Of a DNA stretch of 5,873 bases, positions 1 through 5,873 are shown piece after piece (position 1 is the first letter of the stretch; the number at the start of each line of letters is the position of its first letter). The notes beneath the pieces were generated by a model, which ran no database searches, was not told the DNA's origin, and saw nothing but the letters and a program-made list of their open reading frames with translations. A program made the translations under genes and the position numbers. Origin of the DNA: Bacteroidota bacterium (GTDB taxonomy: Bacteria > Bacteroidota > Bacteroidia > Bacteroidales > VadinHA17); the NCBI GenBank assembly GCA_030593185.1, contig JAUVHQ010000145.1:1-5873 (forward strand). Reading direction: 5' to 3'.

Positions 1-184
1 CGGGGTTCAGTTCCACCCTGAATACAGCTCTACTGTAGTTAAACCACATCCGCTTTTTGTGGATTTTGTCAAAGCAGCTGTAATGTATCATACACCGGAA
101 AAGAAAAAGGCAAAAGGCAGAAGGCAGAAGGCAAAAGGGAAGAGAGAAGAGCAAAGAGCAAAGGGCGAAGAGGTGAAGAAATGA
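1..184 (+). CDS. pyrG: CTP synthase, C-terminal fragment (5' end outside window)
   Basis: Only the last 60 codons are present, reading from base 2 to the TGA at 182-184. The fragment opens with GVQFHPEYSS, the His-Glu part of the Cys-His-Glu triad of class I glutamine amidotransferases. It continues with PHPLFVDFVKAA, the typical end of the CTP synthase glutaminase domain. By family knowledge, CTP synthase aminates UTP to CTP in the cytoplasm, using ammonia from glutamine and ATP. The nucleotide-binding synthase domain and the catalytic Cys lie upstream of the window. The PHPLF motif and the gene order pyrG-yidC favour PyrG over other class I amidotransferases. After about residue 33 of the fragment the protein changes to a Lys/Arg/Glu-rich tail of about 27 residues (AKG-RRQK-AKG-KREEQR-AKG-EE) encoded by a 7-nt tandem repeat. 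This tail is probably not part of the enzyme fold. yidC follows on the same strand after 128 bp, and I see no hairpin terminator between them. Confidence 0.9.
   Translation, partial: GVQFHPEYSSTVVKPHPLFVDFVKAAVMYHTPEKKKAKGRRQKAKGKREEQRAKGEEVKK
105..173. repeat. Imperfect 7-nt tandem repeat inside the 3' end of pyrG
   Basis: About ten consecutive heptamers can be laid end to end: AAAAGGC twice, AGAAGGC twice, AAAAGGG, AAGAGAG, AAGAGCA twice, AAGGGCG and AAGAGGT. The strand is almost pure purine. Because 7 is not a multiple of 3, the encoded peptide can repeat only every 21 nt, which gives the spaced AKG triplets in the PyrG tail. The later units are more diverged than the first five. Similar GGCAAAA-type repeats are, from memory, common between genes of Bacteroidota. 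Here the array lies inside the reading frame and supplies the tail. Confidence 0.75.
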
Positions 185-220
185 GTAAATGAATTAATGG
201 GAAGAGAAGAAGTTATAACT

Positions 221-272
221 TTAGGCATTTTAGGCACTTTAGACACTTTAGTCACTTCTTAATTTAGTCACT
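221..272. repeat. 9-nt tandem repeat (TTAGNCACT) between pyrG and yidC
   Basis: Four contiguous nonamers are visible: TTAGGCATT (221-229), TTAGGCACT (230-238), TTAGACACT (239-247) and TTAGTCACT (248-256). After a 7-nt spacer, TTAGTCACT recurs exactly at 264-272. The consensus is TTAGNCACT, with the fifth position variable. No open frame uses this stretch. It lies in the leader region of yidC, 40 to 92 bases before the start codon, so it could affect transcription or mRNA structure, but no such effect is shown by the sequence. Confidence 0.75.
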
Positions 273-312
273 GAATAGTTACGAAAATATTAATTGAAAT
301 CAATAAACAGGA

Positions 313-2301
313 ATGGATAAAAACACAATAATCGGAATAATCCTGATAGCAGCTATCTTTATTCTTTTTGGCTGGTTCAATACCCAAAAGACCAGGAAAG
401 CTTATGAAGAGGAAATTGGCGTGGCTGATTCATTATTCGATGCCAGGAATTACGAAGCTGCAAGGTTGGCTTATAGAAAGGCTCTTACTTACAAAGTAAA
501 TGAGGAATATGTGTATGAAAGAATAGACAGAATTAATTCTATAATAATCCCTGATGCAGAAAGTATTGATCCTGCTACAGCTAACGAAATCAAACCTGAA
601 GAAACAAAAAGGCAGTTTGTGGAATCGGTTGAGAAGACAGTTGTCTATTCAGATGAGGAGGTGCAAAATATGTATGGAGCTTTCTCACCCAGTGTCTCAG
701 GTGAGAATAGTTTTATTAATCTTGAGAATGACAAAGTAAAAATAGAACTGTCAACGTTAGGAGGACGTGTATATTCAGCTGAGATAAAGAATTATCAAAC
801 ACACGATTCATTACCATTAATTCTTTTTGACGGCGATTCAACCGAATTTGGATTACGGTTCTTTACAATTGATAATAAGCCAATTGAGACTAAGATGTTC
901 TATTTTAAACCGGTGAAAGAAAATACCAGTTTTGATGCATCAAGTTCAAAACAATCTGTTCCTCTTCGTTTGGAAGTGGATGAAGACAGGTATATTGAAT
1001 TCTTGTATACACTCGAACCAGGGAGCTATATGGTTGATCTTAATATTACTTTGATGGGAATGGATGAGATAATTGCAGGTAATCTGAACAGCCTCGATTT
1101 GAATTGGGAAATTTATATGCCACAACAAGAAAAAGGCAGGCAGAATGAAAATGATTATAGTTCCCTGAAATATAAATTCTTTGAAGGTGAAGTTGCAGGA
1201 TCTCGAATGAGATCAAGCAAAGATGTTGAAGAGGAAGATATTCCTACAAAAATCAAATGGGTTGGCTTTAAAGACCAATTTTTCTCGTCTGTTATTATTG
1301 CTGATAACTTTTTTATTAATGGTTATGTGCGTTCAGAACAAATTGATTCCGAAAAACACTTTCGGAATATGCGTACAGAACTTGGTATTCCCTATGAAGG
1401 TAAAAATAAGGAAATAATTAATTTAAGTTTTTATTTCGGTCCTAATCATTTCCAGACCTTGAAAAAGTACGGACTGGAACTAAAAGAACTGGTTTATCTT
1501 GGAAAAAGTATTATCCGTTTTATCAACCAGTATGTAATTATTGCCATTTTTAACTGGCTGAATAACTTTATCGGAAATTATGGTATCATTATTCTTATTT
1601 TGACCTTAATTATCAAGACGGCTCTTTTCCCTTTTACTTTCAAATCCTATATGTCGCAGGCTAAAATGAGGGTGCTTAAACCCCAGGTTGATGAGATTAA
1701 TGCAAAGTTTCCCAAGAAAGAAGATGCTATGAAAAAGCAGCAGGCTGTGATGGCTCTCTATAAAAAAGCAGGTGCCAGTCCAATGGGTGGTTGTCTGCCC
1801 ATGTTGCTTCAGATGCCTGTCCTTTTTGCTATGTTCCGCTTTTTCCCGTCTTCAATTGAATTGCGGCAGGAGGGTTTCTTATGGGCACATGACCTTTCAA
1901 CTTACGATTCAATTCTTAACCTCCCCTTTGAAATACCAATGTATGGTGATCATGTAAGTCTTTTTACCCTGTTGATGACTGTTTCAACTATCATAACAAT
2001 GAAAATCAACAGTCCCGCTACAGGATCAACGCAAATGCCCGGTATGAAAGGAATGATGTATATCATGCCTGTTATGTTTATGCTTATCCTGAATAAGTTC
2101 TCAGCCGGATTGACTTATTATTATTTTCTGGCTAACATGATAACTTTTGGGCAGAATTTAATCACAAAACGTTTCGTAGATGAAGAAGCAATATTGAAAA
2201 AGCTGGCTGAGAATAAGAAGAAACCTGCTCAAAAATCAAAATGGCAGAAAAGACTTGAAGAAGCAGCTAAATCAAGGGGTTCTAAGTCTCGAAAAAAGTA
2301 A
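313..2301 (+). CDS. yidC: Membrane protein insertase YidC (Oxa1 family)
   Basis: The 662-residue protein inserts and folds inner-membrane proteins, alone or with SecYEG. The start MDKNTIIG is the usual beginning in this phylum; GGA lies too close upstream to be a convincing ribosome site. Domains: first membrane helix about 6-22; TPR-like helical hairpin about 29-79; linker to about 130; periplasmic beta domain about 133-385; five-helix insertase core about 397-620. The core shows the family motifs SYMSQAKMRVLKPQ (445-458), ALYKKAGASPMGGCLPMLLQMPVLFAMF (481-508, in part) and FSAGLTYYYFLAN (596-608). The hydrophilic-groove arginine of E. coli YidC (FIVRG) aligns with Lys435 here (LIIKT), a conservative change that I believe is usual in Bacteroidota. 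The tail (626-662) is strongly basic, as in YidCs with ribosome-contacting tails. The length is somewhat greater than typical, partly because of the hairpin. It follows pyrG on the same strand and could be cotranscribed with it. Confidence 0.97.
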   Translation: MDKNTIIGIILIAAIFILFGWFNTQKTRKAYEEEIGVADSLFDARNYEAARLAYRKALTYKVNEEYVYERIDRINSIIIPDAESIDPATANEIKPEETKRQFVESVEKTVVYSDEEVQNMYGAFSPSVSGENSFINLENDKVKIELSTLGGRVYSAEIKNYQTHDSLPLILFDGDSTEFGLRFFTIDNKPIETKMFYFKPVKENTSFDASSSKQSVPLRLEVDEDRYIEFLYTLEPGSYMVDLNITLMGMDEIIAGNLNSLDLNWEIYMPQQEKGRQNENDYSSLKYKFFEGEVAGSRMRSSKDVEEEDIPTKIKWVGFKDQFFSSVIIADNFFINGYVRSEQIDSEKHFRNMRTELGIPYEGKNKEIINLSFYFGPNHFQTLKKYGLELKELVYLGKSIIRFINQYVIIAIFNWLNNFIGNYGIIILILTLIIKTALFPFTFKSYMSQAKMRVLKPQVDEINAKFPKKEDAMKKQQAVMALYKKAGASPMGGCLPMLLQMPVLFAMFRFFPSSIELRQEGFLWAHDLSTYDSILNLPFEIPMYGDHVSLFTLLMTVSTIITMKINSPATGSTQMPGMKGMMYIMPVMFMLILNKFSAGLTYYYFLANMITFGQNLITKRFVDEEAILKKLAENKKKPAQKSKWQKRLEEAAKSRGSKSRKK

Positions 2302-2392
2302 AAAGCCATTGAAGAACTGCCACATGATGTTTCGGATCTTATAAGCCAATATGCACATAGAAATAAACCATCCCATCATATAGCCTACCTAA

Positions 2393-4192
2393 ATGAAAAA
2401 CCTGACCTTTTCAAAATTATTGATAGTTATATTTTGCTTTGCCTGTTTGTTTACAATAATATCCTGCAGCTTCCGGAAAGAGAATGCCTGGATCAGGATT
2501 AACCAGATCGGATATCTTCCTAATTCGATAAAAGTGGCTGTTATTTTATCGAAAGATGAAATTAATCTGAAAACTTGTTTTGTCTGTCGTGAATCTGATA
2601 GGAAAATTGTACTGACAATTGAAAATAAACATGTTACAGGATTTGGAGAATTCGGTTCGTTTAAATCGTCATACAGGCTGGACTTCAGTAGTTTACAAGA
2701 TACTGGTTATTATTATATTCAAGCAGGAAAAACCAGATCAAAACCTTTCAGTATCTCTCCAGATGTTTACACAGGAACTGCCGATTATCTTCTTAAATAT
2801 ATGCGACAGCAACGTTGCGGGTATAATCCGTATTATCATGATTCATGCCATACTCATGACGGATTCATAATTTTTCATCCCAATCCGAAACTTGATTCAA
2901 CTATGATCGATGTAACCGGTGGATGGCATGATGCATCTGATTATCTCCAATATGTAACTACTTCAGCAAATGCTGTACATCAAATGTTGTTTGCATATGA
3001 ACAGAATCCCGGAGCATTCTCTGACCGGTTTTCAGGAAACGGCGAGGAGGGAATAAATCAACTTCCCGATATACTTGATGAAGCTTTTTGGGGTCTGGAC
3101 TGGTTACTGAAAATGAATCCGGCAAAAGGTGAAATGTATAACCAGATTGCTGATGACCGTGATCACCGGGGTTTCCGGTTGCCGGTAAACGATACGGTAA
3201 CCTACCGTAAAGGTCCGGGCAGACCTGTTTATTTTTGTACCGGTGAGCCGCAGGGATCGGAACAATACAAAAACAAATCAACAGGTGTAGCTTCAACTGC
3301 AGGAAAATTTGCTTCCGCTTTTGCTTTGGGTGGATTACTGATGAAAGATAAAAATCCGGCAAAGGCAGAAATGTTAAAACAAAAAGCTGTGGAAGCTTAT
3401 TTATACGGGAAACAAAATCCCGGAGTTTGTCAGACAGCACCCTGTTCCGCACCTTATTATTATGAGGAAGGGAACTGGATGGACGATATGGAACTGGCAG
3501 CTATACAGCTTTACCGGTTAACCGGTGATGAAAACTATTTGAATGATGCTGTTAAATATGGCAGAGAAGAACAGGTTACACCATGGATGGGCGCTGATAC
3601 TGCCCGCCACTATCAGTGGTATCCTTTTGTAAATCTTGGACATTATTACCTTGCTTCTGTTAGTGATACTACTATCAGGCAGGAGTTTACCCGGTACTTA
3701 CGAAAAGGGATACAGAATGTATATGATCGGGGTATGAATAATCCGTTCCTGAACGGAGTACCTTTTATCTGGTGTTCTAATAATCTGGTTGCAGGTATAT
3801 TAACGCAGTGTTGTTTATACGAGCAGCTTACAGGGGAAAAGAAATTTAGAGAGATGGAAGCAGTGTTACGTGATTGGTTATTTGGTTGTAACCCGTGGGG
3901 CACAAGTATGATAATCGGGTTTCCTGAAAATAGTGATTATCCTGAAGATACTCATGCAGCACTGCTTTATATCAAAGGAGAACAACCTCTGGGCGGATTG
4001 GTGGACGGACCGGTTTATTATTCTATCTATAATAATTTGAAAGGAATATATCTGTCTGAAAAAGATGAATATGAAAAATTTCAATCAGACTTTGCAGTTT
4101 ATCATGATGACCATGCAGATTACTCAACAAACGAACCAACTATGGATGGTACAGCCAGTCTGACTTATTATTTATCGCAGCTTGAAAAATAG
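2393..4192 (+). CDS. Lipoprotein glycoside hydrolase, family GH9 (cellulase-like)
   Basis: This 599-residue protein probably cleaves beta-linked glucans or oligosaccharides outside the inner membrane. Residues 1-24 form a lipoprotein signal (basic start, hydrophobic core, lipobox IISC with Cys25). Residues 32-122 match the Ig-like domain that precedes many GH9 enzymes (IRINQIGYLPNS). The catalytic (alpha/alpha)6 barrel fills about 125-597. GGWHDASDY (176-184) carries the two aspartates, D180 and D183, the latter the expected general base. DYSTNEPTMDG (576-586) carries E581, the expected general acid. All catalytic residues are therefore present. The usual His-His-Arg substrate-site motif is not seen; its place after NPWGTSMIIGFP is taken by YPEDTHAA (516-523). 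No carbohydrate-binding module, dockerin or secretion tail is seen. The residues after Cys25 (SFRKEN) are not a clear surface-export signal, so periplasmic versus surface location is open. The exact substrate cannot be told: cellodextrin, mixed-linkage glucan or an exo activity are all possible. It starts 91 bp after yidC with no Shine-Dalgarno and no recognisable Bacteroidota promoter. Confidence 0.93.
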   Translation: MKNLTFSKLLIVIFCFACLFTIISCSFRKENAWIRINQIGYLPNSIKVAVILSKDEINLKTCFVCRESDRKIVLTIENKHVTGFGEFGSFKSSYRLDFSSLQDTGYYYIQAGKTRSKPFSISPDVYTGTADYLLKYMRQQRCGYNPYYHDSCHTHDGFIIFHPNPKLDSTMIDVTGGWHDASDYLQYVTTSANAVHQMLFAYEQNPGAFSDRFSGNGEEGINQLPDILDEAFWGLDWLLKMNPAKGEMYNQIADDRDHRGFRLPVNDTVTYRKGPGRPVYFCTGEPQGSEQYKNKSTGVASTAGKFASAFALGGLLMKDKNPAKAEMLKQKAVEAYLYGKQNPGVCQTAPCSAPYYYEEGNWMDDMELAAIQLYRLTGDENYLNDAVKYGREEQVTPWMGADTARHYQWYPFVNLGHYYLASVSDTTIRQEFTRYLRKGIQNVYDRGMNNPFLNGVPFIWCSNNLVAGILTQCCLYEQLTGEKKFREMEAVLRDWLFGCNPWGTSMIIGFPENSDYPEDTHAALLYIKGEQPLGGLVDGPVYYSIYNNLKGIYLSEKDEYEKFQSDFAVYHDDHADYSTNEPTMDGTASLTYYLSQLEK

Positions 4193-4296
4193 CCCTAAAC
4201 AAATTATATGCTTTTTAAAGAATCAGTGAAAAATGGTTATAAGCGGTAAAACAGGGTATTTGTTCTTTATTACCGGTAAAGCTAGTGACACGTTCG

Positions 4297-4336
4297 GCTG
4301 AAAGAAAGTACTTATCCTTTCAGCTCTCCTGTTTTC
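4297..4336 (+). terminator. Hairpin terminator between GH9 gene and dnaA (convergent)
   Basis: GCTGAAAG (4297-4304) and CTTTCAGC (4317-4324) form a perfect 8-bp stem with a 12-nt loop, which itself contains the palindrome AAGTACTT (4306-4313). On the + strand the hairpin is followed by a moderately T-rich stretch (TCTCCTGTTTTCTAT), so it should best stop transcription from the GH9 gene, ending 105 bp upstream. It also sits 17 bases beyond the dnaA stop on the other strand, but no T run follows it in that direction, so dnaA termination here is weaker as a claim. Confidence 0.6.
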
Positions 4337-4340
4337 TATA

Positions 4341-5771
4341 TTAGAAACTTAATTTCTTTTCAATATCCTGTATTTGTAATCTGAATTGTTTATCAGTATC
4401 AATAAGGTTATTTACAGTTTTACAGGCATGTAAAACAGTTGCATGATCTTTCCCTCCAATTTGGGTTCCAATAGTGGCAAGTGAAGATTTAGTAAGACTT
4501 TTAGAAAAGAACATTGCTACCTGGCGTGCTTGTACAATCTCCCTTTTCCTGGTTTTACTCTGTATCAGGTTAAGTGGAATATTATAATAGTCGCAAACAA
4601 TCTTTTGTATGTAATCAATTGAGATCTCACGTCGTGAATTCTTAATCAATTTATCAATCATCTCTTTAGCCAGATTGATAGTGATTTCCTTCTTGTTCAG
4701 AGTTGATTGTGCGAGTAATGAAATAAGTGCTCCTTCTAATTCGCGGACATTATTTGTTATATGTGTAGCAACGTATTCCAGTATTTCATCATCAAGATCT
4801 ATCCCGTCATTATATGCTTTCGTCTTTAGTATTGCTATTCGTGTATCAAAACCTGGTGACTGAAGATCGGCAGACAATCCCCATTTGAATCTTGATAATA
4901 ATCTTTGTTCCAGTCCCTGAAGCTCAACTGGTGGTTTGTCTGATGTTAGTATCAGTTGTTTACCACTTTGGTGTAGATGATTAAAGATGTGGAAAAATGT
5001 GTCCTGTGTTTTTATCTTGCCTGCAAATTCATGAACATCATCCAGTATTAACAGATCGATCATCTGGTAGAAATGTAGAAAATCATTTTTGTTGTTGTTT
5101 CTTACAGATTCAACGAATTGTGTCTGGAATTTGTTGGCGTTAACATACAAAACTATTTTCTCGGGAAATTTTTCTTTTACTAAAATTCCAATTGCCTGAG
5201 CAAGGTGGGTTTTTCCCAGTCCCGAGTTACCATATAATAACAGAGGATTAAAAGCAGTTCCTCCCGGTTTAATTGCAACTGCAAATCCGGCAGAACGAGC
5301 CAACCGGTTACAATCACCTTCAATAAAATTTTGAAATGAATAATCAGCATTTAACATTGGGTCTACATGAAGCTTCCTGATACCTGGTATGATAAATGGG
5401 TTTTTTATTGAATTACTATCAGACTCCAGTGGTAGTGAAAATGGACGATTTCTTAAATCTGTTTTATTCCTGGTAGGTATTTTTATAGTATAAGGTTTAG
5501 ACTGGTCAAACTGTGAATTTTCTATAACCACATTATATTCCAGCTTTGCATCAGGCCCCAGTTCTTTCCTGAGAGTTTTCCTCAGAATATCAATATACTG
5601 CTCTTCAAGGTATTCATAAAAAAATGGGCTGGGTACCTGGATAGTAAGGATATTACTATCAACTCGAATAGGAACGATTGGTTCAAACCAGGTTCTGTAG
5701 CTTATTGAAGGTACGTTATCTTTAATTATTGTTAAACAATTTTGCCAAACGTCCTGATGAGAATTATTCAT
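4341..5771 (-). CDS. dnaA: Chromosomal replication initiator protein DnaA
   Basis: The complete 476-residue protein is the ATP-dependent initiator that binds DnaA boxes and opens the origin. Domain I (about 1-85) has the interaction surface typical of the family (W9, SYRTWFEPIVP 24-34, QVPSPFFYEYLEEQY 45-59). A short variable linker (about 86-140) follows. The AAA+ domain III (about 141-375) shows Walker A GNSGLGKTH (181-189, Lys187), Walker B LLILDDVHEFAGK (240-252, Asp244-Asp245), sensor 1 ILTSDKPP (274-281), box VII RLLSRFKWGL (290-299) with the arginine finger, and sensor 2 NVRELEGAL (341-349). Domain IV (about 380-476) ends with the DNA-binding signature GGKDHATVLHACKTV (439-453); Lys and Ala replace the Arg and Thr of the E. 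coli form GGRDHTTV. The start MNNSHQDVW agrees with relatives, and no Shine-Dalgarno is visible. dnaN is not downstream; the gene converges on the GH9 gene instead. Confidence 0.98.
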   Translation of the reverse strand: MNNSHQDVWQNCLTIIKDNVPSISYRTWFEPIVPIRVDSNILTIQVPSPFFYEYLEEQYIDILRKTLRKELGPDAKLEYNVVIENSQFDQSKPYTIKIPTRNKTDLRNRPFSLPLESDSNSIKNPFIIPGIRKLHVDPMLNADYSFQNFIEGDCNRLARSAGFAVAIKPGGTAFNPLLLYGNSGLGKTHLAQAIGILVKEKFPEKIVLYVNANKFQTQFVESVRNNNKNDFLHFYQMIDLLILDDVHEFAGKIKTQDTFFHIFNHLHQSGKQLILTSDKPPVELQGLEQRLLSRFKWGLSADLQSPGFDTRIAILKTKAYNDGIDLDDEILEYVATHITNNVRELEGALISLLAQSTLNKKEITINLAKEMIDKLIKNSRREISIDYIQKIVCDYYNIPLNLIQSKTRKREIVQARQVAMFFSKSLTKSSLATIGTQIGGKDHATVLHACKTVNNLIDTDKQFRLQIQDIEKKLSF

Positions 5772-5873
5772 GAATGGGAAAAGAGTTATATTGATTAATA
5801 AATTTTATTCCAATTTTTACACCTGATTTGGGAACACTAAATTTGTTAAAAAAATGGTAAAAAAAAAATTAAA
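5772..5873 (-). promoter_or_regulatory. AT-rich dnaA leader, probable promoter region (cut by window end)
   Basis: These 102 bases before the dnaA start are about three-quarters A+T and end with two long A runs on the + strand (T runs in the dnaA sense). This is the expected place for the dnaA promoter. I found no exact Bacteroidota -7 element (TAnnTTTG) on the dnaA strand and no DnaA box matching TTATNCACA. The region could be one edge of a replication origin, but nothing inside the window proves it. Confidence 0.4.

Noticed and set aside
51..67. TGTGGATTT, resembling the complement of a DnaA box
   Set aside because: It has two mismatches to TGTGGATAA, stands alone and lies inside pyrG coding sequence.
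216..223. TAACTTTA, one mismatch from the Bacteroidota -7 promoter element TAnnTTTG, upstream of yidC
   Set aside because: It overlaps the start of the TTAGNCACT array, lacks a TTG at the proper distance upstream, and such near matches are frequent in AT-rich DNA.
105..272. The two repeat arrays as a CRISPR array
   Set aside because: Units are 7 and 9 nt, contiguous and without unique spacers; there are no cas genes.
2958..3452. A 164-codon open frame on the minus strand inside the GH9 gene
   Set aside because: It is antisense to the conserved GH9 catalytic domain, has no recognisable motif, and its sequence is rich in residues expected from a reverse-frame shadow.
4244..4275. CGGTAA / TTACCG pairing in the GH9-dnaA gap as a second terminator
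   Set aside because: The stem is only 6 bp with a 20-nt loop and no T run follows it; the hairpin at 4297-4324 is far better.
4408..4416. TTATTTACA, a near DnaA box in the dnaA 3' end
   Set aside because: It is isolated, mismatched, and within the conserved coding region for the DnaA C-terminus.

Overview
The window looks like a chromosomal segment of a Bacteroidota member, most likely of the order Bacteroidales or Marinilabiliales. The YidC begins MDKNT and has a large periplasmic domain. DnaA has the Walker B variant LDDVHEFAGK and the GGKDHATV signature. Starts lack clear Shine-Dalgarno sequences, DNA is AT-rich (roughly 37% G+C by eye), and low-complexity purine-rich intergenic repeats are present. 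Genus cannot be decided from this sequence alone.

Layout from left to right: (1) the last 60 codons of CTP synthase (pyrG, + strand), whose C-terminal tail is encoded by an imperfect 7-nt tandem repeat; (2) a 128-bp gap with a second, unrelated 9-nt tandem repeat; (3) yidC (+), a complete membrane-protein insertase with a TPR-like helical hairpin inserted between the first membrane segment and the periplasmic domain; (4) a 91-bp gap, then a complete lipoprotein glycoside hydrolase of family GH9 (+); (5) a 148-bp convergent gap with a hairpin terminator; (6) a complete dnaA (-), reading leftward; (7) 102 bp of very AT-rich DNA upstream of dnaA, running off the window.

Three of the four genes are housekeeping genes: nucleotide synthesis, membrane-protein insertion and replication initiation. 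They are not one pathway. pyrG and yidC run in the same direction and may share transcription. The GH9 gene is the accessory element: a polysaccharide-degrading lipoprotein without SusC/SusD or other carbohydrate genes beside it, placed between yidC and dnaA. I see no mobile element, CRISPR array, RNA gene, toxin-antitoxin pair or defence system. The points most worth checking are the repeat-encoded PyrG tail, the TPR-like insert in YidC, the altered substrate-site motif of the GH9, and the excess of the hexamer ACCGGT.
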